A stretch of DNA of 64,000 bases from Orobanche coerulescens. Lineage: Eukaryota; Streptophyta; Magnoliopsida; Lamiales; Orobanchaceae. The stretch lies in the NCBI GenBank assembly GCA_033398695.1, contig CM065802.1, positions 153,002,096-153,066,095 on the forward strand, in the 5' to 3' direction. The position numbers and the translations under genes were made by a program. Positions 22,030 through 32,449 of the stretch are shown here, one piece after another (position 1 is the stretch's first letter; every line of letters begins with the position of its first letter). The notes beneath the pieces were generated by a model. It was not told the DNA's origin. It did no database searches and saw only the letters and a list, made by a program, of their open reading frames with translations.

Positions 22030-23850
22030 CACAACTGGATCAGGATCTGTTGTGGGGGGAGCCAGTTTCTATTCCATGGGAATAGCTCCCGATGGGATAA
22101 CCACTGATCGCCCATCTCCTGATACACCCATAACATCAGACACTCCTCATGTTCCACCCGCTCCTGAGACTGCTCCTCCACCTGTTGTGACTATAGATCC
22201 TCCACCACTTCATAAGTCCAATCGTTTCGGAAGTCTACAAAACTCCCAGAGTTTGATTATTCATCTTATTAGGCTTCATTTGCTTCTTTTATTGCCAATA
22301 TACATACTTTGTCAAAACCTGAGTCATACAGGGAGACTCATTCCGATCCCCTTTGGCAAAATGATATGGGTGAGGAGCTTACGGCTCTTCATCAGACTCA
22401 TACATGAGATCTTGTTCCACTTCCACCCTGGAAGCATACGGTTAGTGTAGTTGGGTATATAAGATTAAAACCAAGTCTGATGAGTTAGTTGGACGGTATA
22501 AGGCCAGACTTATTTCGAAAGGATATTCTCAAGAGTACGGTATGGACACTATGAGGAGACTTTTACCCCAGTTGCAAAAGTGGTGATTGTTCGTACTCTA
22601 ATAGAAATTACATCTATTAGACAATGGAAGATTTTCCAGATGGATGTCAAGAATGCGTTCTTCAATAGTGATCTTCATGAGGAGGTACATATGATCCTCC
22701 CCCGGGTATTGCCGACCGACTAGGTCAACTGTGTCTACTTGGGAAAGCTCTTTGCAGTCTCAAACAAGCTCCTCGGGCTGGGTTTGATAAGTTCTCTACA
22801 GTGACTACTTCTCTTGGTTCTGTTCCTAGTAATCATGATTCGGCATTATTTGTTAGATGCACAGGTGCAGGTCAGATCCTCTTATCCCTGTATGTAGATG
22901 ACATGATTGTTACTGGTGATGACTATGTTGGAATTGAATCCTTAAAGCATGATTTGGCTCATCGGTTTGCTATGAAAGACTTGGGGATGCTGCGTTATTT
23001 TTTGGGTATTGAGGTTGCTCAATCTCTAAAGGGTTATCTTCTCTAAGTCGAAATACATATCTGATTTGTTTGAACGTGCATGGCTCACTGATAACATAAC
23101 TGTTGATACAACCCTTGAAACCAATGCCTGATATCCTACGACTGATAGGGTTCCTTTATCAGATCCGATCTTGTATCGTACTATTGTGGGCAGTCTGGTT
23201 TACCTTACTGTCATTCGCCCCATTATAGCTCATGCAGTTCACGTGGTTAGCCAGTTTGTTACCACTCTTACTACTATTCATTGGGGAGCTGTTCTTCGTA
23301 CTTTGAGATATCTTTGTGGAACTCAGTTTCAGTCTCTTGTTCCCCTACACATCTTCTCTATAGCTGCGTGCCAATATTAATGCTGATTGGGATAGCGATC
23401 CTTATGATCGCAAGTCCACCAATGGTTTCTGTATTTTCCTTGGAGATTCATTAATCTCATGGAAAAGTAAGAAATAGGATGTTGTCTCTCACTCTTCCAT
23501 AGAGGTTGAGTATCGTGTTATGGTTGTGACTACTTGTGAGATTATTTGGTTACGATGGCTTCTTACAGATACGGGTGTTGTTATTTCTCAGCCTACCCCT
23601 TACATTGTGACAACAACATTGCGACGCAAAACGCAAAGTTCTGTTTCCCATGAGCGGACAAAGCATATTGAGATTGACTGTCATTTCACTCGCCATCATT
23701 TTCAGCTTGGAACCATCTCGCTGCCATATGTACCATCAACTTTGAGGATTGCTGATATTTTTATGAAGGCTCAGTCGGCATCTCATTTTTGCTTATTGAC
23801 CGACAAACTCTCAGTACTTATTGAAATCGTACTGTGAGTTTGAGGGGGGA
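22030..23850 (+). pseudogene. Degenerate Ty1/copia RT-RNase H region
   Basis: Plus-strand fragments of copia pol in order. A Pro-rich linker (22052-22250) precedes RT N-terminal blocks around 22480-22700 (RYKARLISKGYSQEYG, FTPVAKV, QMDVKNAFF). The catalytic YVDDMIVTG follows with its D-D pair (about 22890-22917), then MKDLGMLRYFLGIEV. RNase H blocks lie from 23160 to 23840, ending with ADIFMKAQ, a copia C-terminal signature. Stops and frameshifts separate the fragments. Gag, protease, most of integrase and the 5' LTR are missing. Confidence 0.85.
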
Positions 23851-24032
23851 TGTTAGCATAATAATATGTTTATTGGGTTCTTTTAGTATTGGGCCTTTTG
23901 TTTAGCCCTTTAACTAGGTTAACCCTAGACAACTTTCCTATTTATGGTCTTATTTACCTTTCTTTGTAATCACAGTTTTCTTTCAATAGTGAAACCCTAG
24001 TTGTTTTCTCTCTAGATTATTATTAGTTTACA
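23851..24032 (+). repeat. 3' LTR (182 bp) of the degenerate copia
   Basis: Follows a clean purine tract (TTTGAGGGGGGA, 23839-23850), starts TGTTAGCATAATAA and ends AGTTTACA. The right-hand target repeat would be GGGAC (24033-24037); no matching left copy was found because the 5' end is lost. Confidence 0.78.
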
Positions 24033-24240
24033 GGGACAACAGTCCTGGCCCCTCAGAACTGCTACTAGTTAAATCGCGAGATGTGTATCCAGCTCCAGGT
24101 TCTTGAATATCCTCAACTATACCGTGCACAAGGAGTCGTCCTCCAAGTGGTAGCTCCATGTTAGACCCCCTCAGATCCAACCGCAGAGTCCCACCAAGAT
24201 ATGGTACCACATTTCCACTTGAAGCACTCAATATTTAATT
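24033..24240 (-). pseudogene. Exon fragment of an unrecognised host gene
   Basis: An open minus-strand frame of about 66 residues reads like a real protein exon (for example LGGTLRLDLRGS, GGRLLVHGIVEDIQEPGAGY, SSSSEGPGLLS). Its stop codon (24030-24028) lies inside the copia LTR end, so the true frame was interrupted there by the copia insertion. I cannot name the family. It may be the broken remainder of a gene whose upstream part lies toward 25.5 kb on the minus strand. Confidence 0.4.
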
Positions 24241-24244
24241 GTTC

Positions 24245-24391
24245 CACCAGCGTACCCCGGGGGATGGGGTCTGTTTTTTAGTCATAGACTAAAGAGTCAT
24301 AAATCCTTGGAAATTATTATCCTCAGAGGGACTCGACCCGGGTCCCCACTTGAAGTAGAAGACCCGCGCCCGGTAGATCAAGGCCACTGAT
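24245..24391 (-). mobile_element. Probable tRNA-derived SINE
   Basis: On the minus strand, AGTGGCCTTGATCTACCGG is followed about 30 bp later by GACCCGGGTCGAGTCCC. This gives A-box-like and B-box-like (GGTCGAGTCC) pol III promoter spacing, parallel to the clearer SINE at 25607. Ends and target repeats are not clear. Confidence 0.5.
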
Positions 24392-25599
24392 TTAGGGATG
24401 AACAATTTGATGTAGATATCATCTCTATATTCGTCTATGTTCAAGACGACCTTAGTAGAATTGTCACCATCAATAGCAGCAATATAAGTGAGAGAATAAT
24501 ACTAATGCATACACCAGTTTCTTTTCTAAAGGCTACATACACGGTTTTTGTTTAGAAACAACTTATAAGGTTACATACTCATCTTTTCCATAATTGCAAC
24601 AATGATATAAAATATTTGACGGTTTACAAACTTGACTATAAACATAAATATACGTTCCGATATCCACTAAAGATGAACTTAAACTGAGAAAAGATTTCAT
24701 GTCCAACCCACAAAGCTATAATTTTCTTATATAATAACAATATAACCCTATCTTTTGCATAGAAATAAGTAGAAAGCATAGCAAGCTGAAATATATTCCC
24801 TGAAATTTTCACAGGAATAAAATAAGTGCTCAATATTTTGTATTTATTTCCAGCTGTTATGTATCATTTATGGACAAAACCTTTCTTACACTAAAGAGCC
24901 AAACACCATTCGATCCAATTTTGAATTCAAGCTCATCAAAAGAAATAATAAATCAAGAAATAAAAGAAAAATCAGAAACACAAAATGGTTTAGACGACAA
25001 ACATCATCAACGATAATTATTCACCACACAAGATAATCAATATACAATGAAGAACCCCTTAATGATCACTCGGATGTACCAATGATGTTGGTTGTGAGCA
25101 AGTACCCAAATAATCTTAGACAATTACTTTATTTGAGGCATACTAAACAACACAAAATCAGAAAAACAATCAAGAATTCAAGATTGGGCACAAGTCTCAT
25201 GTCGAACAATACTACATAAACCCTAAAAGTAAAGAAAACAAAACACATATTAATCGATATTTAAATCCTATAAATGAAGACAATAGAACAAACCTCAATC
25301 GAATCTCGGAAACACCTCAATCCCTTCAATGTCCCAAGACAAGATTGATTAATTCCCAAAGAAAAAAAATACTCAACTGGAAGGGAAGAAATCTCTGTAG
25401 AATTCAGGGAAGCCACATTACTTTACTGAACCTTGAAGAACATCGTGGAGCGACGGGAGTTGGCCGGTAGAAGGCGATGGTGAGGAAAATGATATTATAC
25501 ACATCTTATGTATTCATTTATTATGAGGAAAAGGACCACTATATGAATTTATGTGATGTATTTGTGCACAAATATGTGTATACACATGTAATCATATAG
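24392..25599. other. AT-rich DNA, possible leader of a minus-strand gene
   Basis: No convincing ORF. On the minus strand from about 25490 there is CT-rich, UTR-like sequence and plausible splice acceptors (for example CTTTACTTTTAG near 25236-25225), so it could be the leader and introns of the gene whose exon fragment lies at 24240-24033. This is speculative. Confidence 0.3.
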
Positions 25600-25606
25600 A
25601 AATACA

Positions 25607-25797
25607 ATCCAGTGGCTTTAGCTCATTGACCACTGGGTTCTTCCCTTTGTGGAGACCCGGGTTCGAATCCCTTTGGGGGCGAATTTAAGGAGTTATAAAG
25701 TAGTTTGACGGTAGGGCGTTGAAGTCTACGAATGATCGGTACTTGTTGAACTAACTATTAATAAAAAATAATAAATTACTAACATTTATCGATTAAA
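25607..25797 (+). mobile_element. tRNA-derived SINE
   Basis: A-box-like TGGCTTTAGCTCATTGA and a perfect B box GGTTCGAATCC about 45 bp apart give the internal pol III promoter. The body runs into an A/T-rich tail. A 7 bp direct repeat AAATACA at 25600-25606 and 25798-25804 is a possible target duplication. The exact 3' end is less sure than the head. Confidence 0.72.
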
Positions 25798-26156
25798 AAA
25801 TACACTTTAACTTTTTTATCCACACGGTATTAATGTTTTGATGTATGATATTATTATAATAAAAATAGTACAAACCATTTGTTGTTTAATTAGTAAACGA
25901 GTAAATAGTTTTATCAAATTTACTTATTTTGTACATCTTTTGTTGTTGAATGTACATAAGTTAATTATATTAATTTAGGACAATTAATTATGTTAAAATT
26001 TTCATTAAATCTAAATATTAATATTAAGTACATTAAATTTAGAGAAAATTCAGCAAATATGAACTTGATTGACCCCGTAACTATCCTACAAATTGTCCGC
26101 GCTATCAACTCTGTCTCGGGCATACAAGGTTTAAAGGTAATCCCCATTACCCAGAG

Positions 26157-26564
26157 ATGGAAAGCAGAAAATTCCAAGTTAGGCAGCTTCTCAGCGACAA
26201 AAAATTCTTGTTCGCCTCCATCCTCGTTACCTGGGCCGTTGCTCTCCAGGTTTTTCTATCAAATAACATACAAAACAAGGAAACTGAAAATAGTTTTTCA
26301 TTTTATAAATTTCACTCTTATTTGTTGTGTTAAAAATTATAGGGCATATGATGTGGATGCAGAGGCAAGATTCCTTCAAGCAGAAATTTGGGAACGTTGA
26401 TCAACAGGTGGGTTTCAAGGGAGATCCAGAGAATCGGTAATATGTTTCTTATTTTTATTCCTTTTGTTATTTGATATAAACTTGTAAATTAGGTTTTCCA
26501 AGAAATCGAAATCTTTAGGCAGGTGTATCTTTGATGATTTTATAGGTTAGGGAGTGAGAATTAA
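26157..26564 (+). CDS. Candidate small host gene, three exons, one membrane segment
   Basis: Exon 1 (26157-26249) starts ATG and encodes 31 residues with a basic N-terminus and a hydrophobic helix (KKFLFASILVTWAVALQ), ending CAG|GT. Exon 2 (26343-26436) follows an AT-rich intron ending TATAG and encodes HMMWMQRQDSFKQKFG and onward, ending at CG|GTAATATG. Exon 3 (26546-26564) ends LGSEN then TAA. The predicted product is about 68 residues, probably a small membrane protein; I do not recognise the family. As written, the exon 1-2 junction is one base out of phase (206 coding bases), so this is a young pseudogene, a sequence error or a splice variant I have missed. Confidence 0.5.
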
Positions 26565-27046
26565 ATACTCGTATTCTGCTCGACCATTCTACGGCAATAT
26601 CTGAAATTACAAATTCTGCAAGATGGACATGTTACTTGGCTATGGTGAACATTTGTTTTTATAATTTTACTGGAGGCTATGGACATAGGATTTCTTGGAC
26701 ATTATTCTAGTTTGAAAGCGGGATTTCTAGTTCATCTCAGTACGAAACGTATAAAATTGCAATGAGTGGCAGGCAGTGAACAGGAAAAATCCGACCTTAG
26801 GAGTTTAGGCGTGACGGTCATTATATTTGCCGTTTACTGAAGTTTCAGATCAAAATGTGTTCTTTGGATAATCAGTTGTAGCTCTAAACTGAGCTACTTA
26901 CAGCAATCTGAAATGTTATTTAATGTGGAGGAAACTGAAGTTTTATGTTTGCTTAACTTTTGAATTCATTTTGCTGGACTCACAAACCAAGCTGAAAGTG
27001 GGTAAAGAACCGGAAATAAGTTATTCTGAAATGTGTTTTATATATA
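26565..27046 (+). other. Possible 3' UTR and intergenic DNA
   Basis: Follows the stop codon of the small gene. AT-rich with no conserved frame; it may contain the transcript's 3' UTR. Nothing else is recognisable. Confidence 0.4.
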
Positions 27047-27308
27047 TAGGAATTGGATCAAATGGAAACCACAGTCCTTTAGCTGGAAACGTGAATCCGT
27101 GCATATTTAGTACGGATTCCCTGCACACATAGTATGCTGTAATGTATATTTACTTTTCTTCCAATGCACAATGATTGGTATTAGCTGTGCACAATGAATC
27201 CGGAAAAATGAATATGCATTACAATATACTATGTAAGCTGTGAATCCATACTAAATATGCACGGACTCAAGTTCCTATTCTAAGGATTGGTTCCATTTGA
27301 ACCAATAT
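27047..27308. mobile_element. Foldback MITE with about 95 bp inverted arms
   Basis: Left arm (about 27047-27143) and right arm (about 27218-27308) are imperfect inverted repeats sharing CCGTGCATATTTAGTA, CATAGTAT and AATGGAACC-type blocks, around a roughly 75 bp loop. It sits between TATATA stretches, so the target duplication cannot be defined. No coding. A superfamily cannot be assigned from the ends. Confidence 0.75.
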
Positions 27309-27324
27309 ATATATATATATATAT
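27305..27324. repeat. (AT)n microsatellite
   Basis: About ten AT units next to the right end of the foldback MITE. Confidence 0.9.
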
Positions 27325-27532
27325 TCCCTGTGCTTGAAGAAGTGTTGTTGGAACAACATATGGATGTTATATACTAAGAGTTTTTACATGCACGTAGCTT
27401 TGGTTATATTTGGCTAAGCCCACTCAACTCTCCGAGAGAAGGAATACTCATGATTGCAAGGTGTAACTGTGTTATTTTTATAAAAGGATTTTTGAAAGAA
27501 ATTTCTTATGATTTATGCATGTGTGTTTCGGA

Positions 27533-27548
27533 GGGGGGGGGGGGGGGG
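27533..27548. repeat. Homopolymer of 16 G
   Basis: Uninterrupted G run. About 240 bp further on (27787-27812) there is a C10 then A16 run. Both are places where assembly length is unreliable. The surrounding 27.3-28.5 kb holds no convincing gene. Confidence 0.9.
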
Positions 27549-28521
27549 TAGGTGGAAAAAAAACACAAAAATGATTTTGGTAAAACCAACAAGGGTAGTT
27601 TGTAATTATTCCTTATTATTAATCAGCTTGGCGGGCATGTGTGTAACTTATGGAACGGTGGCGGCATATATGCCTCCATGCTTTATTCTCATCCGTGCTC
27701 TTAACATTTGCCGAGCTCGAATGCCGGGTGACCCGGGCTGAGCCGTTAATGTTGTAACTTAACCCTAGATGTATCCTCCTGCCCCTCCCCCCCCCCAAAA
27801 AAAAAAAAAAAAGAAAATGTGTTCTTAGCATAGGTAATTTGAGATGATATGTATATACAAATATCAGGTTATAATGTAATTTCAAACACTAGAACTAACT
27901 AAAGTTTTGCTGAATGGTGAAAATGAGCCCTGAGCACGGTTGACTCAAGGGGAACATTTCCTTTATTTGTTTTCAAATTGAATTAAGAACAGAAGATTTG
28001 TGGAAGTGTGAAAAATGTCTTAAAGTCACCCATCCATCAGGAGTTCCTTCCTTCCTGTATCTTCAATTTTCAGTGTCTGATGTTCATACTTTCAGAAATA
28101 AAACACCAAATTACATTTCTTCTCTCTTATACCTTTCTCACCCTTTTAGTAATCTCGTGAAGAAACGCAAAAAATACTTGCAATTCACTATCTTCCACAT
28201 TCCTCTTTTAGTAACTAATGCTTCATCAAGTTTTGTTTTGGATTTGCTAAAAAATGTTATGACTTGGTTTCTTCAAGGCAGATCTTAGCCAAATTGATTT
28301 ACGTCAATTGTTTGTAATGAAATATTTTGGTATGAGATGTATTTTAATTTGTTTTGTGGGGTATTTTGGGGAGGAGGGGAGTGTTTATATCAAAAATAAA
28401 TTATGTATTTATAAAGTAGGCGACTAAGAGATATCGGGTGCAATGCAATTAGCGTCCCTCTTTGTGGAAATGTGAAAATGTTCAAGCCGCATTGTGCACT
28501 GATTGTGTACCCAAGTTTATA

Positions 28522-28782
28522 CCTCCATCGGTTCTTAAAAGACTGTTCATTTTTGACTTTTTGATAGTTGTACTTTTTAAATTTTGACCTTAAATATTTT
28601 TTTTAGTTATTGTATAATATTTGATGAAAACTATATCAATGAAAATGCATTTCAAATACTATCCATTGACCTATTTTTCATCAAATATTATATAACACAA
28701 ATAAATATATTTAAGGTCAAACTTTAAAAAGGTACAACCATCAAAAAGTCAAAAGTAGACAATCTTTTAATAACGGAGAAAG
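28522..28782. mobile_element. Stowaway-like MITE
   Basis: About 261 bp with roughly 60 bp inverted arms. The left arm has CTCCATCGGTTCTTAAAAGA and TTGACTTTTTGATAGTTGTAC; the right arm is its reverse complement and ends AACGGAGAAAG. It is flanked by TA (28520-28521, 28783-28784). CTCC/GGAG ends and a TA target are typical of Tc1/mariner Stowaway MITEs. The ends diverge, so it is not recent. Confidence 0.85.
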
Positions 28783-28798
28783 TATAACATTCACATTG

Positions 28799-28843
28799 GG
28801 GATGAGACCCATCATCATTCTCGTGGGTCTCATTTCATCCCAC
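28799..28843. repeat. Short perfect-stem hairpin
   Basis: GGGATGAGACCCA pairs with TGGGTCTCAT and then CATCCC around a roughly 12 bp loop. No U-tract or promoter is nearby. It may be the remnant of a small MITE; function unknown. Confidence 0.6.
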
Positions 28844-29560
28844 CCATGTGAGTGGGATGTATATTATGGTGTAAACCTTGAGTCTGGAAATAGTTTTATT
28901 CTACTTAAATTGCCTGCATGAGTATCACGACGCCAAGTCGAGCGAATACTTTTGGGAAGACTAATAGACAAACCGACTTGACTAAACGACCAGCTTTTCG
29001 TGTACATACATTTACTATATGACAAAATGAAAATATAATAATATAAGTTCAAATTGAACAAAAACTAACATGATAATGAGTTCAATGGATGGATTTGAAG
29101 TTCTGAACAAATTGAACAACGGATTTGGATGTGGAGTCGTGACAGGCGCTGCTTTAGAGAATGTGATAGGGTCTCTATTATTGGGCTGGGTCAGGGTTGT
29201 TGGTTGGTATCGGGTTGGATTCGGATTAAACCCGTTGTCGTCGAAAAACTGAGTAAGTTGTTTATCGACTAATTTTCTGGGTCAACTTCTCGATTAGTTG
29301 TCGACGAATCGTCGACGTGGTAACAATGATTGCCCGTACATCTTACCGTTGCATGTTACACAGGTTTGCACCACTCGGATCACATTCTACATTTATCTAC
29401 TCCCATATGCATTAAGCTCTATCATATGCTTTACTAACTCTTGCATTTGAATTTGAGAGGAGGATTTGAACAATATAAGGTGGGTTTGGGAATCCATCAG
29501 TAATAAAAAATTAGTTCCGAATAGGAACTTATAACTTTGGAAGTCAGTAGTCACTATATT
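28844..29560. other. Intergenic DNA, no recognisable feature
   Basis: Short ORFs only, with no domain or repeat signature I can identify. Confidence 0.6.
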
Positions 29561-29565
29561 ATGAT

Positions 29566-30371
29566 TGTTGGGTTTCGGTCCAACATCTGGCCTGCATAAG
29601 TTTAAAAATACATGATGCGTGACTTGCGATTCAACCCGTGAGATCTGTATTAGGAAGTGGTTAAATGAATTGATTTGGATTACTCATACCAATAAGATTC
29701 ATCTTTTTTTCTGATAGTCTATCTCATAGAAACTCCAAAGTTAAGCGTGTGGGGCTTGGAGCAGTTGTGGGTAGGGCTGTTCTCGGTCCGGGTATTTTCT
29801 TCCCGGGTCTGGACCGTTAAGGTAGCGAGTATTACCAGTTTCAGTCCCTACCGGTTTCGGGTCCCAACTTCAATACTTGTATCCGAACAGCTAACGTTTC
29901 GGGTGAGTATCGGTCCCGGGTATTTCGGGCGAGTTCTCGAGTATCTTGGATCGTTAAAAGTCCTAATCACCAGAACCTCATAATCGAAACAAGAATGGAT
30001 GGTTTTTTTTCAAATGTATGCTAAGGAAATTAAGAGATAAGGCTTTTTAAACTTATTTTTTCTATATGTACTAATACATTATGCAATATTTTGTACGATG
30101 TATGTTTATGAAAATTACTAGTTTTTTTATCGGATTAACGGTTTCGGTTCTAACTTAGGTACCAGTATCCGGACCGCTAACGTTTCGGGTGAGTATCGGT
30201 CCGATGTATTCTTGGGTTGTTCTCGAGTATACTTGGATCGCTAAAAGCCCTAGTTGTGGGATGAGTGATCTCCTGGGAAATTTCTCAGGGTACGCGAGTG
30301 AGGACAAAGCGTGCTAGAAAAAATATGTGTTGGTACCGTGAGGACCGTCATCATCATTCTGGAAGCCAACA
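29566..30371 (+). repeat. Left LTR of Cassandra, interrupted by a hAT MITE
   Basis: 317 bp of LTR sequence once the MITE and its duplicated target are removed. The 5S-like part is split: 29730-29771 before and 30261-30285 after the MITE. Confidence 0.88.
29772..30252. mobile_element. hAT-type MITE inside the Cassandra LTR
   Basis: 481 bp with short inverted ends (TAGGGCTGTT and, at the other end, AAAGCCCTA) and a perfect 8 bp target duplication GTTGTGGG (29764-29771, 30253-30260), the hAT signature. An end-proximal block (GTTTCGGGTGAGTATCGGTCC-like, at about 29896 and 30181) occurs twice, so the right end has been duplicated internally. No transposase. Confidence 0.92.
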
Positions 30372-30373
30372 AT

Positions 30374-30385
30374 TGGTATCGAAGC
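30374..30385 (+). other. Primer binding site of Cassandra
   Basis: TGGTATCGAAGC, a near match to the initiator tRNA-Met complement, two bases after the left LTR ends. Confidence 0.8.
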
Positions 30386-30725
30386 AGGTCATGAATACGG
30401 ATTCCCTTGGAGTATGCTCCAATGAAGGTTGCCAGAGCGTTGGAACCGAGAGACGGGCATGTAGCAGAAGTTGTCACTTGGCAGGAACTGAAATGCTGGC
30501 GCAGTGGAGGTTATTAGGTGCTCGGCGGCTATGTGATCAGATATAGTATGTTGAAATAGGGATAATGGCGCATCGGAAGTAAACGGTGCTGGAACAAATG
30601 TTGATGTCAACTGTTGGAGGGTTGTTTGAACAAATACAACTGTTGGAGGCCTGTGTAATCAAATCTAGCACACTGAGATTTTCAGGCTTTAGGGCTGAGA
30701 TGTTGGTAGGTACTGTGAGGGGGAT

Positions 30726-31032
30726 TGTTGGGTTTCGATCCAGCATCATGCTTGCATGAGCTTAAAAGTATGCGAGACGCGGCTTGCGCCACGAACCGTG
30801 AGATCTCTATTAGTAAGTGGTTAAATGAATTGATTTGGATTACTCATACCAACTAGATGCGTCTTCTTTTCTGGTAGTCATCTCATATAAATCCAAAGTT
30901 AAGCGTGTTTGACTTGGAGTGCTTGTGGGATGGGTGACTATCTGAAAAGTTTTTAGGATGCGCGCGAGCGAGGGCAAAACGCACTAGAAAATATATATGT
31001 TGGTACGATGAGAACAATATTCATGACCAACA
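30726..31032 (+). repeat. Right LTR of Cassandra
   Basis: 307 bp, intact apart from point changes relative to the left LTR. Its 5S-like domain is uninterrupted. Confidence 0.9.
30889..30953 (+). promoter_or_regulatory. 5S-rRNA-like pol III promoter domain
   Basis: Contains an A-box-like AAGTTAAGCGTG, intermediate GGGATGG and C-box-like GGGTGACTATCTG, in the order of the 5S internal promoter. Differences from true 5S (for example CTATCTGAAAAG instead of a CTCCTGGGAAG-type end) mean promoter activity is uncertain. Confidence 0.75.
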
Positions 31033-32263
31033 ATGAGATTATACAAAAACAAACCAATAAATTTGATATCCTTCGCTTCACGAGTCAAATCCATCAACCA
31101 AGATGAGGCCTTCATTCTTTTACGTCCCATTAACTCGGCCAACAATTCATCTATATACTTCATTTGATGATAGAATTAGAGTTTATTTTACTTTACTTCC
31201 TTGCGTCCTGGTTAAATCTCATTTTACCCCCTTATACTTTTCACTTTACTCCCATGTGCCCAATTCTACTTGAATAAATAACTTGGGGCATCACAATCAA
31301 AAACAGAACTAATAAATCATCTATTATTATACTAAAAGATTGAGTCCCCTTATTAATGTAGAGTCTTAATGACTTCATGAATCTTCATTCCAAAAGTTTA
31401 TTATTCTTCATTTCAATGACATGCAATAAATTTTAATGAATACTATACCGCATAAGAATACATAGATCAAAGAATTCAAAGACCCGTGAATAGCAAGGAT
31501 CATTATACTATTTTAAGTTTAGCATAATAATGACATAATTAGTTTAATTAATAAGTAACTTCAAAAGTCTCTTCACATGCATATATAGTTTTTAATGTTT
31601 ATAGGTTACACAATATATTTAAATATAAATAAGCATTATGTCTATTCACTTTTTTCTTCTGGGGTTATAGTAGACGATGCTTACGACCGAATAAGCGAAT
31701 CTGCGGACAGAGATTACCAATAAGATGGATGCAGCTACTTTTGTTTACCATGTTATTTTTACTTTTTTTCTCAACATGATCTTATGAAAGAACTTTATGA
31801 GAACGAGGGAAAGTCCAGAAATGATGAACCGCTAGCTATGTTCCTTCGCAGTACTAATATCGGGTGAAGCAAGGGATCGTTTTCATGGTCAGTACATAAA
31901 CTATCTATGTTCTTTGGTGTGCTGTTAACATGCAAATTTTTTAGCTAAATGTCTTGATGTACATGTCCATATTCCGTGATTTCCAAAGCACATACTTCTC
32001 ATTTTGAATCCATTTATCGTTGTCGGCATCTGATATAGGTCTTAACCTTGATTTTCTCTACAGACATGCCTCGGATATTCACTGATGTAGAACACGTAGA
32101 GATCGGGTCTTTAGTAAAGGTGTTGTCGGATGACGACGATATTTGTTACTTGGAATACATCAAAACTTCAAAAATTAAAATCAATATCTTCTGACTTTGT
32201 ATAGTGCATAAGTTAAGTTAATCAACTTGATGCCCTTCTTAATCAACTTAATGCATAGGCTAA
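31033..32263. other. AT-rich intergenic DNA
   Basis: No ORF above background and no recognised repeat ends. Confidence 0.6.
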
Positions 32264-32420
32264 AGTTCTACTGTAATAGATGAGTACAAATTTATATAAT
32301 TTGATTTGTGTCAAGTATTTTTTTTAAGTTAGCGAAGTGAGTGAAAGTTCTACTGTAATAGATGAGTACAAATTTTATATAATTTGATTTGTGTCAAGTA
32401 TTTTTTAAGTTAGCGAAGTG
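32264..32420. repeat. Tandem duplication, period about 78 bp
   Basis: AGTTCTACTGTAATAGATGA and the following AT-rich sequence through GTTAGCGAAGTG occur twice in a row with small indels in T runs. Confidence 0.85.
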
Positions 32421-32449
32421 GAATTACTGATTTTCTTTTAGAATGAGAG

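Larger units (their letters stand above)
29566..31032 (+). mobile_element. Cassandra TRIM retrotransposon carrying 5S-rRNA-like LTRs
   Basis: Two roughly 310 bp LTRs (29566-30371 with a 489 bp insertion; 30726-31032) begin TGTTGGGTTTCG and end CCAACA. A primer site TGGTATCGAAGC starts at 30374 and a purine tract GTGAGGGGGA precedes the right LTR. Flanks ATGAT and ATGAG are a near-match 5 bp duplication. Each LTR contains a 5S-rRNA-like segment (CCAAAGTTAAGCGTG, GGATGGGTGA). A short LTR element without protein genes but with a 5S domain is the defining layout of Cassandra. The internal region (30372-30725) has no gag-pol. Confidence 0.9.

Noticed and set aside
25607..25680. A functional tRNA gene
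   Set aside because: The B box is good but the cloverleaf is not closed; a SINE head explains it better.
25990..26400. 136-codon plus-strand ORF over the small host gene
   Set aside because: It reads through the splice sites in another frame; the protein-like blocks are in the spliced frames.
30889..30953. A 5S rRNA gene
   Set aside because: Only the promoter-like half is present, it is diverged, and it lies in both LTRs of a Cassandra element.
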